Shown here piece after piece: positions 33,846 to 44,629 of a stretch of DNA of 64,000 nt; positions within the stretch are counted from its first letter, which is position 1; each line of letters starts with the position of its first letter. The notes beneath the pieces were generated by a model. The model did no database searches. It saw only the letters and a program-made list of their open reading frames with translations, and was not told the DNA's origin. Made by a program: the position numbers and the translations under genes. This stretch comes from Diphasiastrum complanatum (taxonomy: Eukaryota > Streptophyta > Lycopodiopsida > Lycopodiales > Lycopodiaceae), in contig CM055106.1 in assembly GCA_029204225.1 (NCBI GenBank), forward strand, positions 35,870,361 to 35,934,360. The letters are read 5' to 3'.

Positions 33846-34507
33846 TGTTGACATCTTCTGAGCCTATCGAATCTGTTAACTAGTTTCTCTTTGTTTCTTT
33901 CTTCTTCTGCCTATCAGTAGAGACCGTGGGCACTTCTTGAGATTACCTTTCTTGTTTTAAGGCCCAGATTAGGCAGAAGGGACAGATAATCATTGTAGTA
34001 TTGTCTTGTCTGTCAGAGGACATTCGGATGGGTCACTCTTGAACTGAATGCACATGCATAATCAACCAGAATGCAAGCCAATGCGTTCAACAAATGACCT
34101 ACGTTACTGCTCAATTGAACAACGATGGATTTCTACTTCTACTTTGCTTCAAAATGAACTAAAATCAGATCTTACACTACTTTACTTGCATAAATTGACA
34201 AGACAAGAAACAAAAACTGATCTACAGCATGTTAGAAGTCCAAGAATCAAGAAACCAACCAGTCTTTTGATTCCTGGACATCCCAAGAACATTAAGAACT
34301 AGAATTTTAGAGAATATACAAGATTTATGCCACATTTCTAGCCTATTCAGTTTAGTTGAATGCTGGCTCCTACATTAATTCACAAGAAAATGAAATCTAA
34401 TCCACAACTAGGAAAGCAAGAAAATAATCCACTCTAAATCCACAACCACACACAATATGAATTAAAAAGCATAATCATAGGGGCATCACTCAAGAAAACC
34501 ATCATGG
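33846..34507 (-). repeat. LTR-D copy b (truncated 3' LTR of D2)
   Basis: Begins TGTTGACATC on the plus strand and follows LTR-D to CAAGAAAACCATCATGG, where it is fused to the minisatellite. The remaining half of the LTR is deleted. Confidence 0.85.
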
Positions 34508-35250
34508 TCGGTTGAGATGGTGAGGAACCCCGTCGGTCGAGATTAAACCCAGAACCGTCGGTCGAGATCTGACACAAACCCGTCGGTCGAGATCTGATCC
34601 GAAACCTGTCGGTCGATATCTGACGCGAACCCGTCGGTCGAGATCTGACGCAAACCCGTCGGTCGAGATTTGACGCGAATCCGTCGGTCGAGATCTGATG
34701 CGAATCCGTCGATTGAGATCTGACACGAATATCCGTCGGTCGAGATCTGACGCGAATCCATCAGTCGAGATCTGATCAGAAACCCGTCGGTCGAGATCTG
34801 ACGCGAACCCGTTGGTCGAGATCTGATCAAAAACCCGTCGGTCGAGATCTGACGCGAACCCGTCGGTCGAGATCTAGCACGAACCCGTCGGTTGAGATCT
34901 GATCAAAAACCCGTCGGTCGAGATCTGAAAGAAAGCATCGGTTGAGATTTCAAAAAAAACGTTGATTGAGATTTGAAAAAAATCGTCGGTTGAGATTTGA
35001 AAAAAATTGGCGATTGAGATTTGAAAAAAAATTGTCGGTTGAGATTTGAAAAAAAAATCGTCAGTTCAGATTTGAAGGAAAGCATTGGTTGAGATATGAA
35101 GGAAAGAGTCGGTTGAGATATGAAGGAAAGCGTCGGCTGAGATATGAAGGAAAGCGTCGGCTGAGATATGAAGGGAAGTGTCGGTTGAGTTTTGAAGGAA
35201 AGCATCGGCTGAGATATGAAGGAAAGCGTCGGTTGAGATATGAAAGAAAT
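34508..35250. repeat. GTCGGTYGAGAT minisatellite, array 3 (D2 leader)
   Basis: About 30 units in two blocks. 34508-34930 has CGTCGGTCGAGATCTGACGC with a period of 25-26 bp. 34930-35250 has GCGTCGGTTGAGATATGAAG with a period of 24 bp. The minus strand is open for about 100 codons in places, giving repeats such as SQPTLSFI. Confidence 0.93.
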
Positions 35251-35569
35251 GGAGCGTGACGGGGTGACTGAAGGAGTGTGGTTGATGGGTGTGGGCTCTG
35301 GTTTTGCAATTTGATACTAAAGCAAGTCTGATCGCTTGTGTTTGTAGTTGTTGTGGCTTGCTGGGTGGTTTGCAGGTTCAGGTGCAAGCAAGTTGGTTTT
35401 CAAATGGATTTGGAAGCAAGTCGTTTTGTCTGTGGTTGTTGTCTCTTGCAGGTCGTTTTGCAAGTAGGGTAGTTTGTTTGCAAGGTAGACTGCAGATCAG
35501 AACTGTTATGGATCTGTTCAAGAACACTGTTGCAGCAGGTGTGGGTTTATGAATTGTGGAGTTCAAGCA
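35251..35569 (-). other. D2 leader next to the primer site
   Basis: About 320 bp of G/T-rich sequence without a recognised ORF. Confidence 0.6.
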
Positions 35570-35581
35570 GCAACGGTGCCA
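35570..35581 (-). promoter_or_regulatory. D2 primer-binding site (tRNA-Asp, one mismatch)
   Basis: The coding strand reads TGGCACCGTTGC, one base different from the D1 site, 2 bp from the LTR. Confidence 0.75.
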
Positions 35582-35583
35582 AA

Positions 35584-36727
35584 TGTTGAAATCTTCAGAG
35601 TCTATAGAAGCTGTTAACTAGTTTTTCTTTGTTTCTTTCTTCTTCTGCCTATCAACAGAGACTGTGGGCACTTCTTGAGATTACCTTTCTTGTTTTAAGG
35701 GCCAGATTAAGCAGAAAGGACAGATAATCATTGTAGTATTGTCTAGTCTATCAGAGGACATCCGGATGGGTCACTCTTGAACTGAATGCACATGCACAAT
35801 CAACCAAAATGCAAGCCAGTGCATTCAACAAATGATCTACGTTACTGCTCAGTTGAACAAGATGGATTCCTACTTCTACTTTGCTTCAAAATGAACTAAA
35901 ATCAGATCCTACACTACTTTACTTGCATAAATTGACAAGACAAGAAACAAGAACTAATCTACAGCATGTTAGAAGTCTAAGAGTCAAGAAACCAACCAGT
36001 CTTTTGATTCCTAGATATCCCAAGAACATCAAGAACTAGAATGTTAGAGAATATGCAAGATTTATGCCACATTTCTAGCCTATTTAGTTTACTTGAATGC
36101 TGGCTCCTACATTAATCCACAAGAAAACATGAAATCTAATCCACAACTAGGAAAACAAGAAAACTAATCCACTCTAAATCCACAACCACACACAATATGA
36201 ATGGAAGGGCATGATCATAGGGGCATCACTCAAGAAAACCATCATGATCAAGGAGCTCAGTGGATGCATCTAACTCATGGAGGCTCTTCTCATTTCAGCA
36301 TGGAGTTGATACAATACACAAAAAGCTCCTCTACTCAAAGAGGGAGTCTCTTAAATAAGCAAGAGAGCTCCTTAGGTGGCATCCTAGTGGAATTTTCACA
36401 TTTCACAAATTACAAGTGGAATAATGCTCTCCACTAGAGTTCACCATCAAAAGGTGACTCACTCTACTTTCTTTAAGAGAGGTCTACTTGCATTTATTAC
36501 ATTTGCCTAGAAATACTAGTTCCTACATGGTCCCTCCATCTTTCGGGATTCACGATGAGGCTTACACAGTTCTTGCTTGTCATCCTAACTAGCATTTCTT
36601 GGCTCTCATACTCGGCTCTCAGTCTTCGTTCGTCTCATCTTCTCAGAGACCTCCTCGGTCTAAGGTGAGAGGTGCTCTTGAGTTGCTCTGTCCGAGTATC
36701 TTGGAGATTCGTCAGAATTAGCCAACA
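35584..36727 (-). repeat. LTR-D copy c (5' LTR of D2)
   Basis: 1144 bp, with plus-strand ends TGTTGAAATC and GCCAACA. High similarity to copy a. Confidence 0.88.
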
Positions 36728-36732
36728 GTATA

Positions 36733-37408
36733 GTACTGTGAAAATAGGCTATAAAAATCTCAGCAAAGGTTTCTGGGGATTTGAACCTATTAGGCGAACG
36801 TTTCCCAAGGCTGGTGAAGCATCATGAACCTTCGCCCAAGAGGGTCCTTCGTCTAGGTACTGTCACAAATGTATTTTTTCACAATCTGAACCTATGGACA
36901 ACCTAATTTTGACATTTTAAGATGATCTAGTAGGTCGACGAAGGTTCATAATGAGGTTAAGGTGCTCGGCGAAGGTTCTCAAAATGGCATATCGCTGATC
37001 CTTCGCCAGACTCAAAAATTGGATTTTTTCTGGACATGAACCTTCGCCCAATTCAAATTAGATAAATCTAGAGTGGATATACAGTCTGAGAGCTCAGCAA
37101 AGGTTTCTGGTACTGTATAGGACACATCTGACCAAAACAGTGATTTTCTAAATCATTTTTCATCAAAAAGACTGTCCTTCCTTTTTTCCCATGCTGATGA
37201 CTATTCTAACTTTTGCTCATCAGTCTTTTCTCAATTTCTTTATTTTTTTTTTACTGTCTTTCGACACAAAAACTGAACAAATGGAATATTGAAAACAACA
37301 AATTAAAAAAAAAAATAAAACTAAAAATCCTTGAGATCAGGCTTGTTGATCTGACAAAACTGGCTGCCAAAACTTGCATAACTGGCTGCCATTCACCGGA
37401 GAATCAAA
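36733..37408 (-). other. Gypsy X2 spacer after integrase
   Basis: Homologous to 614-1125 in reverse. It carries about eight copies of a motif like GAACCTTCGCC in both orientations (for example around 36825, 36920, 36960, 37003, 37043) and a pyrimidine-rich run near 37240. Confidence 0.75.
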
Positions 37409-39900
37409 TCATTTTCCATTCAAGTGCTCAAGAATTATTGTGCCATAGTTCAAGATTTCCTTTAGTTTATACGGGCCTTCACCGATAAACTTCAACTTTC
37501 CCTTGATCAGCTTGGTTTTGTACATCAATACGAGATCTCCCGCTTTCATATCTTTTTTGTGCAATTGACGATCGTGCCATGCCTTCTGGTGGGCTTTCTC
37601 TACTACTAACGCATGAACTGCCATCAATCGGGTTTCACATAATTTGTGCAACGCTTCATGACAGAGTTGTAAAGACTTATCATCATTTAATTGTTTTGTT
37701 GCTGCTATGCGTAAAGATGGGATAAAAAATTCAATTGACATGACAACATCTTGACCATAAACCAGTTGAAAAGGTGTTTGATTTGTACTATTTTTGTAAG
37801 CAGTTCTGAATGCCCATAACGCTGCATATAGTTTATGCTCCCAATCAGACAGACTCGCTGTCTTTGTCATAATGGTGCAAAAAATCTTATTGGAAGATTC
37901 AGCTTGGCCATTCCCTCTGGAATAGTAGGGAGTACTAAATCTGTGTATCACAAAAAAATCTTCTAGTAAACACTTTATTGTTTGATTAACAAAGTGTGTA
38001 CCCTGGTCACTGACAATCTCGATTGGACATCCAAATCTAATTATAATATTTTCATACATACAGAAACTTGGTCATAGATTTCCCATCAGCAACTTTGAGC
38101 TTTGGCTTCAACCCACTTGGTCATATAATCAGTTGCTATGATAATGTATCGGGCCTGAGATCCTTGCGCGGCAGGATGAATAGGACCAACTAGTAATGAA
38201 AAATAAGGCCCAAGGCCAACCATATAGTCTAAGTGTCAATAATGAATAAAAAAGGGCCCTAAAAGGAAGCTTTCAGTGGTTAGGGCCCAACTGGGAGGGA
38301 TAATAGTGCGCCCTCCAAGAAGGCCCCCACTCTTTTTGTCATTTGTTATTTCTTGCAATAAAACTGGATGCAAGGGTTCATAATTTTGTCGAGTAGGTCG
38401 TCGTGCTCGTTGGCAAACATCACATGTCTGAATAAAATTTTTTGTGTCCTTATGAAACGTAGGTCACCAACAGCCTGATTGCAAAAGTTTGCAAACAGTA
38501 ATATCTGTAGAGAAGTGTCCTCCGCCCATGCCATCATGTGAAAATATGATTAAATCTAGTACTTCATGTAGTAAAACACATCTTCGTAAAATATTGTCTG
38601 CTCCACGACGATACAATTGTCCTGCAATCAATTGATAAGGTTGAGCCTTATGAATTAATTGTCTCTTCTGTACTTTTGTCAAGGAGTCATTCGGTTGTCC
38701 TAGCATTAGGTACTCAACAATATCCGCTGCTCACTCAGGTACTGCTTCAACATAGAACAATGCAGCATCTGGTAGTTTATCATCCACTGCAGATTCGATT
38801 CGTGAAACGTGATCGGCTAGATAATGTTGCTTGCCCTTTCGAACCACAATTCGAAAGTCAAATTCAGTCAATAACAATAACCATCTTGCAATACGTCCAG
38901 TATTGCACGTCTTGTTTACCAAGTAAAGTAACGGTTGATGATCCGTATAAAATGCAAAGTGCGTTTCCATGAGGTAGTGACAAAATTTTCGAACAGAAAA
39001 AATCATGGCTAACGCTTCACGTTCTGTTGTTGAATAATTCTTCTCTGGATCTGTAAGATGTCTGCTTGCAAATCGTATAGGAAAATCCTTCTTATAATCT
39101 CTTGGCTGCATCAAAACTGATCCAATGGCGTATTTTGAGGCATCCGTATGAACATGAAATTCTACTGTCCAATCTGGAGAACGCAGTATTGGTGCTAAAG
39201 TTAATGCTTTTTTTAACTTTTCAAAGGCTTCTAATGCCTCTACTGTCCAAATAGGAACAATAGTCAGTTTGTATATAGGTCGTGCTAAATCCGCAAAGAA
39301 GATAATAAAAATTCAATAGTAGTTCGCATGACCCATAAACACATAAATTCCACGAATGGTTGTTGGCGGTGGCAATTCCACAATAACCTTGATCTTAGAA
39401 TAATCGGTGGCAATACCATGTCTCGATATCACATGTCCAAGCACAACTTCGTGGGAAACCCATATCTGGCATTTTTTTGGATTTAGAGAAATTCGATATT
39501 TGCGTCATCTTTCAAAAACTTTCTCTAATCGATCCAAGTGATCTGCATCTGTACTATGGACTCCCAGGTCATCCAAGTAAATTTCAAGGAATTTTTGTAG
39601 ATAGTCTTTAAAAACAAATTGCATTACTCTTTGGAACCAACTTGGTGCATTACAGAGTCCAAGCGGCAATACTTTGTAAGCGTAGGTGTCCCATTCTGTT
39701 GCAAAAGCGATTTTGTGGCGATCGGCAGGTGCAATCTTAACCTGGTTGTAATCACTAAATCCATCCAAGAAACTATAAGCTTCTGCTCCAGCAAGGCGAT
39801 CCAAAATGCTTTCAGTAAAAGGTAACAGAAAGTGATTCTTTCACATCACTTTGTTCTGATAGGTAACAAATTCTAAAACTGAGATCCATATACATTTTGT
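37409..39900 (-). pseudogene. Gypsy X2 pol: RT, RNase H, integrase
   Basis: The minus strand from about 39900 encodes RT (LPFTESILDRLAG, AYSFLDGFSDYNQVKI, PLGLCNAPSWFQRVMQ, EIYLDDLGVHS with the catalytic DD, NPKKCQIWVSHEVVLGH). RNase H has HVHTDASKYAIGSVL, STTEREALAM and FYTDHQPLLYL. Integrase has a zinc site HDGMGGGHF...CDVCQ, then VGPIHPAAQ, VSDQGTHF and GNGQAESSNK. About six stops interrupt it. A stretch of about 150 bp (38190-38345) replaces the segment that should hold the first catalytic Asp. The 5' end is cut at about 39900 by LTR-E sequence. Confidence 0.9.
38190..38345. repeat. Small insertion inside X2 integrase
   Basis: Between PLHPVL and VGPIHP about 150 bp of GGGCCC-containing sequence has no integrase similarity. 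A small transposon or filler DNA is possible; no clear inverted ends were found. Confidence 0.4.
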
Positions 39901-39904
39901 TTTA

Positions 39905-40693
39905 TACCGTGGTTTACCCCTAAGGGGGAGGAGGATTGAGGCATTAGCAGAAGGAGGCTATGCTATTTTGTGGATTGCAGGACTCTTGGGGCTCAAACCC
40001 ACTCGGATTTCTATCTCTCTTTCACATCACACACACAAACACTCTCTCCCGCTCTCTCACTTTCACCTTCTCCTAAAACCATGGTATACTCTTGAAACTG
40101 TTATCCATGCCATCTGTGGCCTATCGTCCATGCATGTCAGATCTAAAGGCTGCATGTCGGATTTGAAGCTTGCATGTCACACCATGCATTGCCGAATGAC
40201 CATGTATGTCAGTTCATGACTGTTGCATGTCAAGAATCTATGAACCCTCATGACTGCATGTCAAGAATCTAAGATCCAACATGATTGCATGTCGAAAAGA
40301 TTAAGACTTATGAAGAAATTTCTATGCTTTTGTTAAGCTAGATATGGAATTAAGATCATTGAATACGAACTAAGTCTATGTTAAGTTGATTTTCTTACTT
40401 TGAGACCCCTATTGGAATCCATTGTATATGTAATTGGCATTGGCCAAGTGGATTTGCCTAATGACAAGAGAAGAATCCTTCGAGGAGGGGGGGGGGGCTG
40501 TCTCCATCTTGACTCCTCAGTGTTTCCGCTGTTGTGTGAATGAATCTATGTGATGCAATGTCTTTGAGTTTCGATTTAAAGTCTTATTTGATTTTCATTT
40601 AAGTTTATTCGAGACTAGCTTTATGTGAATGATAAGCCAATAAATCTTTTGGCCTTTAAGAACTTAAGATAGGCCTTCACCGTCGAGTTCACA
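39905..40693 (+). repeat. LTR-E left copy, 5'-truncated
   Basis: Aligned with 42964-44199: shared blocks include GAGGATTGAGGCATTAGC, ATTTTGTGGATTGCAGGA, GCATGTCAAGAATCTA and TTGGCATTGGCCAA. It ends GTTCACA. It lacks the upstream part that holds the TATA box in the right copy. Confidence 0.8.
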
Positions 40694-40697
40694 GTTT

Positions 40698-40709
40698 TGG
40701 TATCAGAGC
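40698..40709 (+). promoter_or_regulatory. Element E primer-binding site (initiator-Met tRNA)
   Basis: TGGTATCAGAGC follows the LTR end after four bases. It marks 39905-40693 as a 5' LTR of a plus-strand element. Confidence 0.88.
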
Positions 40710-42109
40710 TATGGTTTAATATGTCATGAACTTGATGTGAAGACCTTGTATGTTCATGCATGCAGAAGAACATAAAGCTCCACTAGATGTTTAAGAGGCC
40801 TTGTGCTTCAAAAAGCAAGAACTGCTTGGAAAAGATCAAGAAGACCAAGACTCCTGCTAGGCATGACAAAGAACTAGATGACAACAAAACACTGGAAGCC
40901 TACTTGCGGAGAGCTAGAAGGTCATGTTTATCAAGAACATACAACCCGAGACTAGTTTTGGCCATAAAATCATTGAAAGCCATACTAGTGAAACAAGAGA
41001 AAAATTTCTTGAGCCATAATGATTGTCCACTAGGACCGCAAGAATGTTTTAAATGTAGATTTCGAAATGCTTTAAAGAAAAACATCAAATAGGATGAAAA
41101 ATCCTAAGTTGTTTCCAAAAATGATTTTGACTCAATACTATCAGTACTTTTTCTTTGAATGTTTCAAACATGCAAGTTATGTGATCTAAGCTTTTAGTAG
41201 CTTAATGCATGTCAAGTAATGTTGATTTAAGCATGCATGTCATGTAATGTTAGTTTACACTTGTTTGCCTACTTTATGCAAAAGTAAACCTTGATGATAT
41301 GTTGAATTAAATCAGCCATACATGAGAAAGAATTCCTAGTGATTACCTTAGAGTATAGAAGCATTGCTTCTTAGAAATGATTTCTTGATTAAGATGGGCC
41401 CAGATTTCAAGCATCTTTTGAGATCGTGAATAGGAAGTTAACCCTCCTAAGACATTACGCAGAACCATGACTAGTATGACAACATACTAAGGAGGAATGG
41501 GGACTAAAAAATTTAAGACCACTTTACCTTATCCCATTCCTAAATTCCCAAAGAAACAATTTACTATGAAATTGTTTTTGAGCAATCTAAAACCCAGGAT
41601 GAAAATGAAATGATTGGATCTACCCAATATAGATTTAGTAAGCTAATTCTCAATTCATAGATTAAGAGATCTGAGGTAGATCAAGGAACTGAAAAGACTC
41701 TTCACCCAAAGTTGATCTTAACATATAAGATCAAATCTGAATGAAAGAAACAAGCATAAACACAATATTTCCTAAAGTTTAAGAAGCATTCGATTATGGA
41801 TGCAAGATGAATGGAAGAAGAATTCTTTCAAGAATATCACAAAAAATTTAAAAGATTTAAGAAACTTAGTTGAGAAATTTTCGTTGAGGACAACACTATA
41901 TGCGTTGGAGAGGTGTAGAGACAAATTGCCCCTAAGTAATAAAGACTTTCCCAGCTTCAAAGCCCAAATAGACTTTGATGATATAGAATTATCAATGATC
42001 AATATTCTTTTAGGATATTGTAAGAATTTATTACTTCAATGAATTGAGTAATAGGCATTGATACCTGTAGAACTAAGAATCTTCTATGAACCATGTTTGA
42101 TGGTATTAT

Positions 42110-42300
42110 GAACACTGACCTTTCTTTGAAGGGATGTGTAGGTACACACGAACATACCTGAAGAATCAGAACAAGAATAAGAAGCCCTCTGGGCTTAAGG
42201 ACTGACCTCTCTTTGAGGGTATGTGCAGGTACTCGAGAAAGTGCCAGAAGAACAAGAATCGAAACAAGAAGCTTTCTAAGCTTGAAGACAGTAAACAAAA
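42110..42300. repeat. Diverged direct duplication in element E
   Basis: Two blocks of about 85-90 bp share GACCTTTCTTTGA/GACCTCTCTTTGA, ATGTGYAGGTAC, AGAACAAGAAT and CAAGAAGC. Runs of TCTATAAAGAAGGCT follow (42310-42400). Confidence 0.65.
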
Positions 42301-42440
42301 AGGCTTTTGACAAAATCTATAAAGAAGGCTCAGAAGAGTCTATAAAGAAGGCTTATTACTCTTTCTATAATGAAGGCTCATAGGAGTCTATAAAGAACAG
42401 GATAAGGCCTAGGGTCTGATCACCCTAGTGACCTTTTCCA

Positions 42441-42560
42441 CCATGATTGAGGATGGGCAACCTCTAGAAAATAAGTGCCAATAACCATGATTGAGGATGG
42501 GCAACCTCTAGAAAGTAAGTGCCAATGACTATGATTGAGGATGGGCAACCTCTAGAGAAA
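42441..42560. repeat. 44-bp tandem repeat, 2.7 copies
   Basis: Units start at 42441, 42485 and 42529 with the core CCATGATTGAGGATGGGCAA; the last unit is partial. Confidence 0.92.
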
Positions 42561-42574
42561 AGGGCCTAGGAATT

Positions 42575-44199
42575 GATGGACATTATGCAAAAACAAGATG
42601 GACATATACCTTGGCTCTTCCTTAGGAAGATTGCACTTGGGTGAATTCCCAAGTTGTAACCATGTAAAATCATATGTAAATAAAAGTCAAGTTTAAACCT
42701 TGTACCACCTACGTCCCACCTACTTTTCCACATGCACCCATTCGCCCTTTCTAACTAATACACCTCATCCATGCACTCCACTTCACCATAAGTCCTATTG
42801 GAGTCTTCCTCACACCTCATGCACTTGAACTTGATACCTCAATCACTTTGGAAGGACTCTCCACTCTCTATATAAGTGGAAATGCGCCCCACTACCATGA
42901 GGATTGAAGGATGTTGCATCCAAGCTCTGCCCACTTGTTGTTTGTTGTGTACAGGTGCTTTGGAGAGGAGGATTGAGGCATTAGCTCAAGGAGGCTATGC
43001 TATTTTGTGGATTGCAGGATTCTTGGGGTTCAAACCCACTCAGATTTCTATCTCTCTTTCACATCACACACACAAACACTCTCTCCCTCTCTATCACTTC
43101 CACCTTCTCCTGAAACCATGGTATACTCTTGAAACTATTAATCATATGTAAGAATGGTTGATCAGTACCATTGCATGTCATGCCATTTGTGGCCTATCGT
43201 CCATGCATGTTGGATTTGAAGCTTCCATGTCACACCATGCATCCTAAGTGCATCGGAATCTTCTATCACTGAACTGGTTGCAGTCAACTGCTCCATAAGA
43301 TTTTTGAAAGTGTTGAGATGACTTGAAACACTATTTGCATCAGGCATTCTGAGAGTGAAGAATTTCTTCCTTAGATGAAGCTTAGACATAACGTCTCTGA
43401 TGTCGTAGAGAGTTGCTAGGATGTCCCATGCATTCTTAGTAGTCTGAGCAGCACGTATGTGGTTGATTTGAGTATCCTTGATGTTGAGGGTGATCATGGC
43501 AAATGCCTTGCCATCTCTCAGTCTCCACTTGGTGATGACGGCTGCATCACCATCTGGTTTGAGCTCTGTGCCATCAATGATGTCTCACAGTTCTTTGGCT
43601 AGAAGTATAACCTTCATCTTGAATTTTTAGAGATGGTAGTTACCTCCATCGAGTTTGTCAATGAGCAATGAAATGTCTAATGACATGTATGTCACTTCAT
43701 GACTGTTGCATGTCAAGAATCTACGAACCCTCATGATTGCATGTCAAGAATCTAAGATCCATTTGGATTGCATGTCAAGAATCTAAGATCCAACATGATT
43801 GCATGTCGGAAAGATTAAGATATATAAAGAAATTTCTATGTTTTTGTTAAGCTAGATATGGAATTAAGATCATTGAATATGAACTAAGTCTATGTTAAGC
43901 TGATTTTCTTACTTTGAGACCCCTATCAGAATCCATTGTATATGTAATTGGCATTGGCCAATTGGATTTGCATAATGACAAGAAAAGAATCCTTCGGGGG
44001 GGGGGTCTCCATCTTGACCCCTCAGTGCTTCCACTGTTGTGTGAATGAATATATGTGATGCAATGTTTTCGAGTTTTGATTTAAAGTCTTATTTGATTTT
44101 CATTTAAGTTGATTCGAGACTAGCATTATGTGAATGATAAGCCAATAAATCTTTTGGTCTTTAAGAACTTAAGAGAGGCCTTCACCCACAAGTTCACAC
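42575..44199 (+). repeat. LTR-E right copy, with an insertion
   Basis: The right copy of LTR-E includes a TATA box (CTATATAAG, about 42868) and ends AGTTCACA near 44198. It is interrupted at 43242-43690 by a copia gag fragment absent from the left copy. The left limit is uncertain because the other copy is truncated. Confidence 0.65.
43242..43690 (-). pseudogene. Captured copia gag N-terminal fragment
   Basis: The minus strand reads a gag start close to MSLDISLLIDKLDGGNYHL, then ILLAKEL, KPDGDAAVITKWRLRDGKAFA, AWDILATLYDIRDVMSKLHL and KKFFTLRMPDANSV up to SSVIEDSDAL. Two in-frame stops occur. It resembles copia G gag (47824-47290) but differs clearly. It lies within LTR-E with no flanking LTR of its own, so only this 450-bp piece moved. 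Confidence 0.85.
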
Positions 44200-44209
44200 T
44201 TTGTCAACG

Positions 44210-44617
44210 AGGATTCTGGCTAAGCTCAAATGGAGCTGATCTGTTGGATAAGGCTATTGTCTCAACCCGCAATCAATCATCCTTCAAACAACAGATAGCT
44301 ATTGCTAATCTGATAATGAATTTATGAACAACAGATAATTTCTAATGACAGCAAAAATATATCCACTGGTAAATTGAACAACAACATTCACAGATTGCAC
44401 ATTGAGCAGAAAAGGTATACTCATCTATATTATCAGAATTGAGTTTTCAATCAAGTTCTTTCTTGAGCATTGTCTGTTTCCTAGATCAACGCGTCGGTGT
44501 GAGAGGTGTATTCTCTTCTCACGAAAGGAACTAGCTATTGCTAGATCTATATCTCTCTCTCTCCATGATACACACCTCACTTAGTGTTGCGTTCAAGATA
44601 CTCTATTATATATATGT
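44210..44617 (-). other. Leader of element F
   Basis: Noncoding sequence between LTR-E and the F primer site. Part (44475-44580) resembles 13430-13500. Confidence 0.45.
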
Positions 44618-44628
44618 CTCTGATACCA
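44618..44628 (-). promoter_or_regulatory. Element F primer-binding site
   Basis: The coding strand TGGTATCAGAG lies one base from the LTR. Its body to the left is lost or replaced by element E. Confidence 0.75.
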
Positions 44629-44629
44629 C

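Larger units (their letters stand above)
33841..36732 (-). mobile_element. Gypsy D2, internally deleted, with target duplication
   Basis: Element 33846-36727 lies between GTACA (33841-33845) and GTATA (36728-36732), a 4-of-5 match. The order on the coding strand is 5' LTR 36727-35584, primer site, leader with minisatellite, then directly the remaining part of the 3' LTR (34507-33846). Gag and pol are gone. It is inserted in gypsy X2 between spacer and accessory ORF. Confidence 0.75.
40710..42570 (+). mobile_element. Element E internal region, no pol recognised
   Basis: About 1.9 kb without gag, RT or integrase similarity. The only longer ORF (40787-41092, 101 codons, basic, with CPLGPQECFKCRF) is not recognised. 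Internal short tandem repeats occur at 42110-42560. It looks like a non-autonomous LARD or TRIM-like element. Confidence 0.5.
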
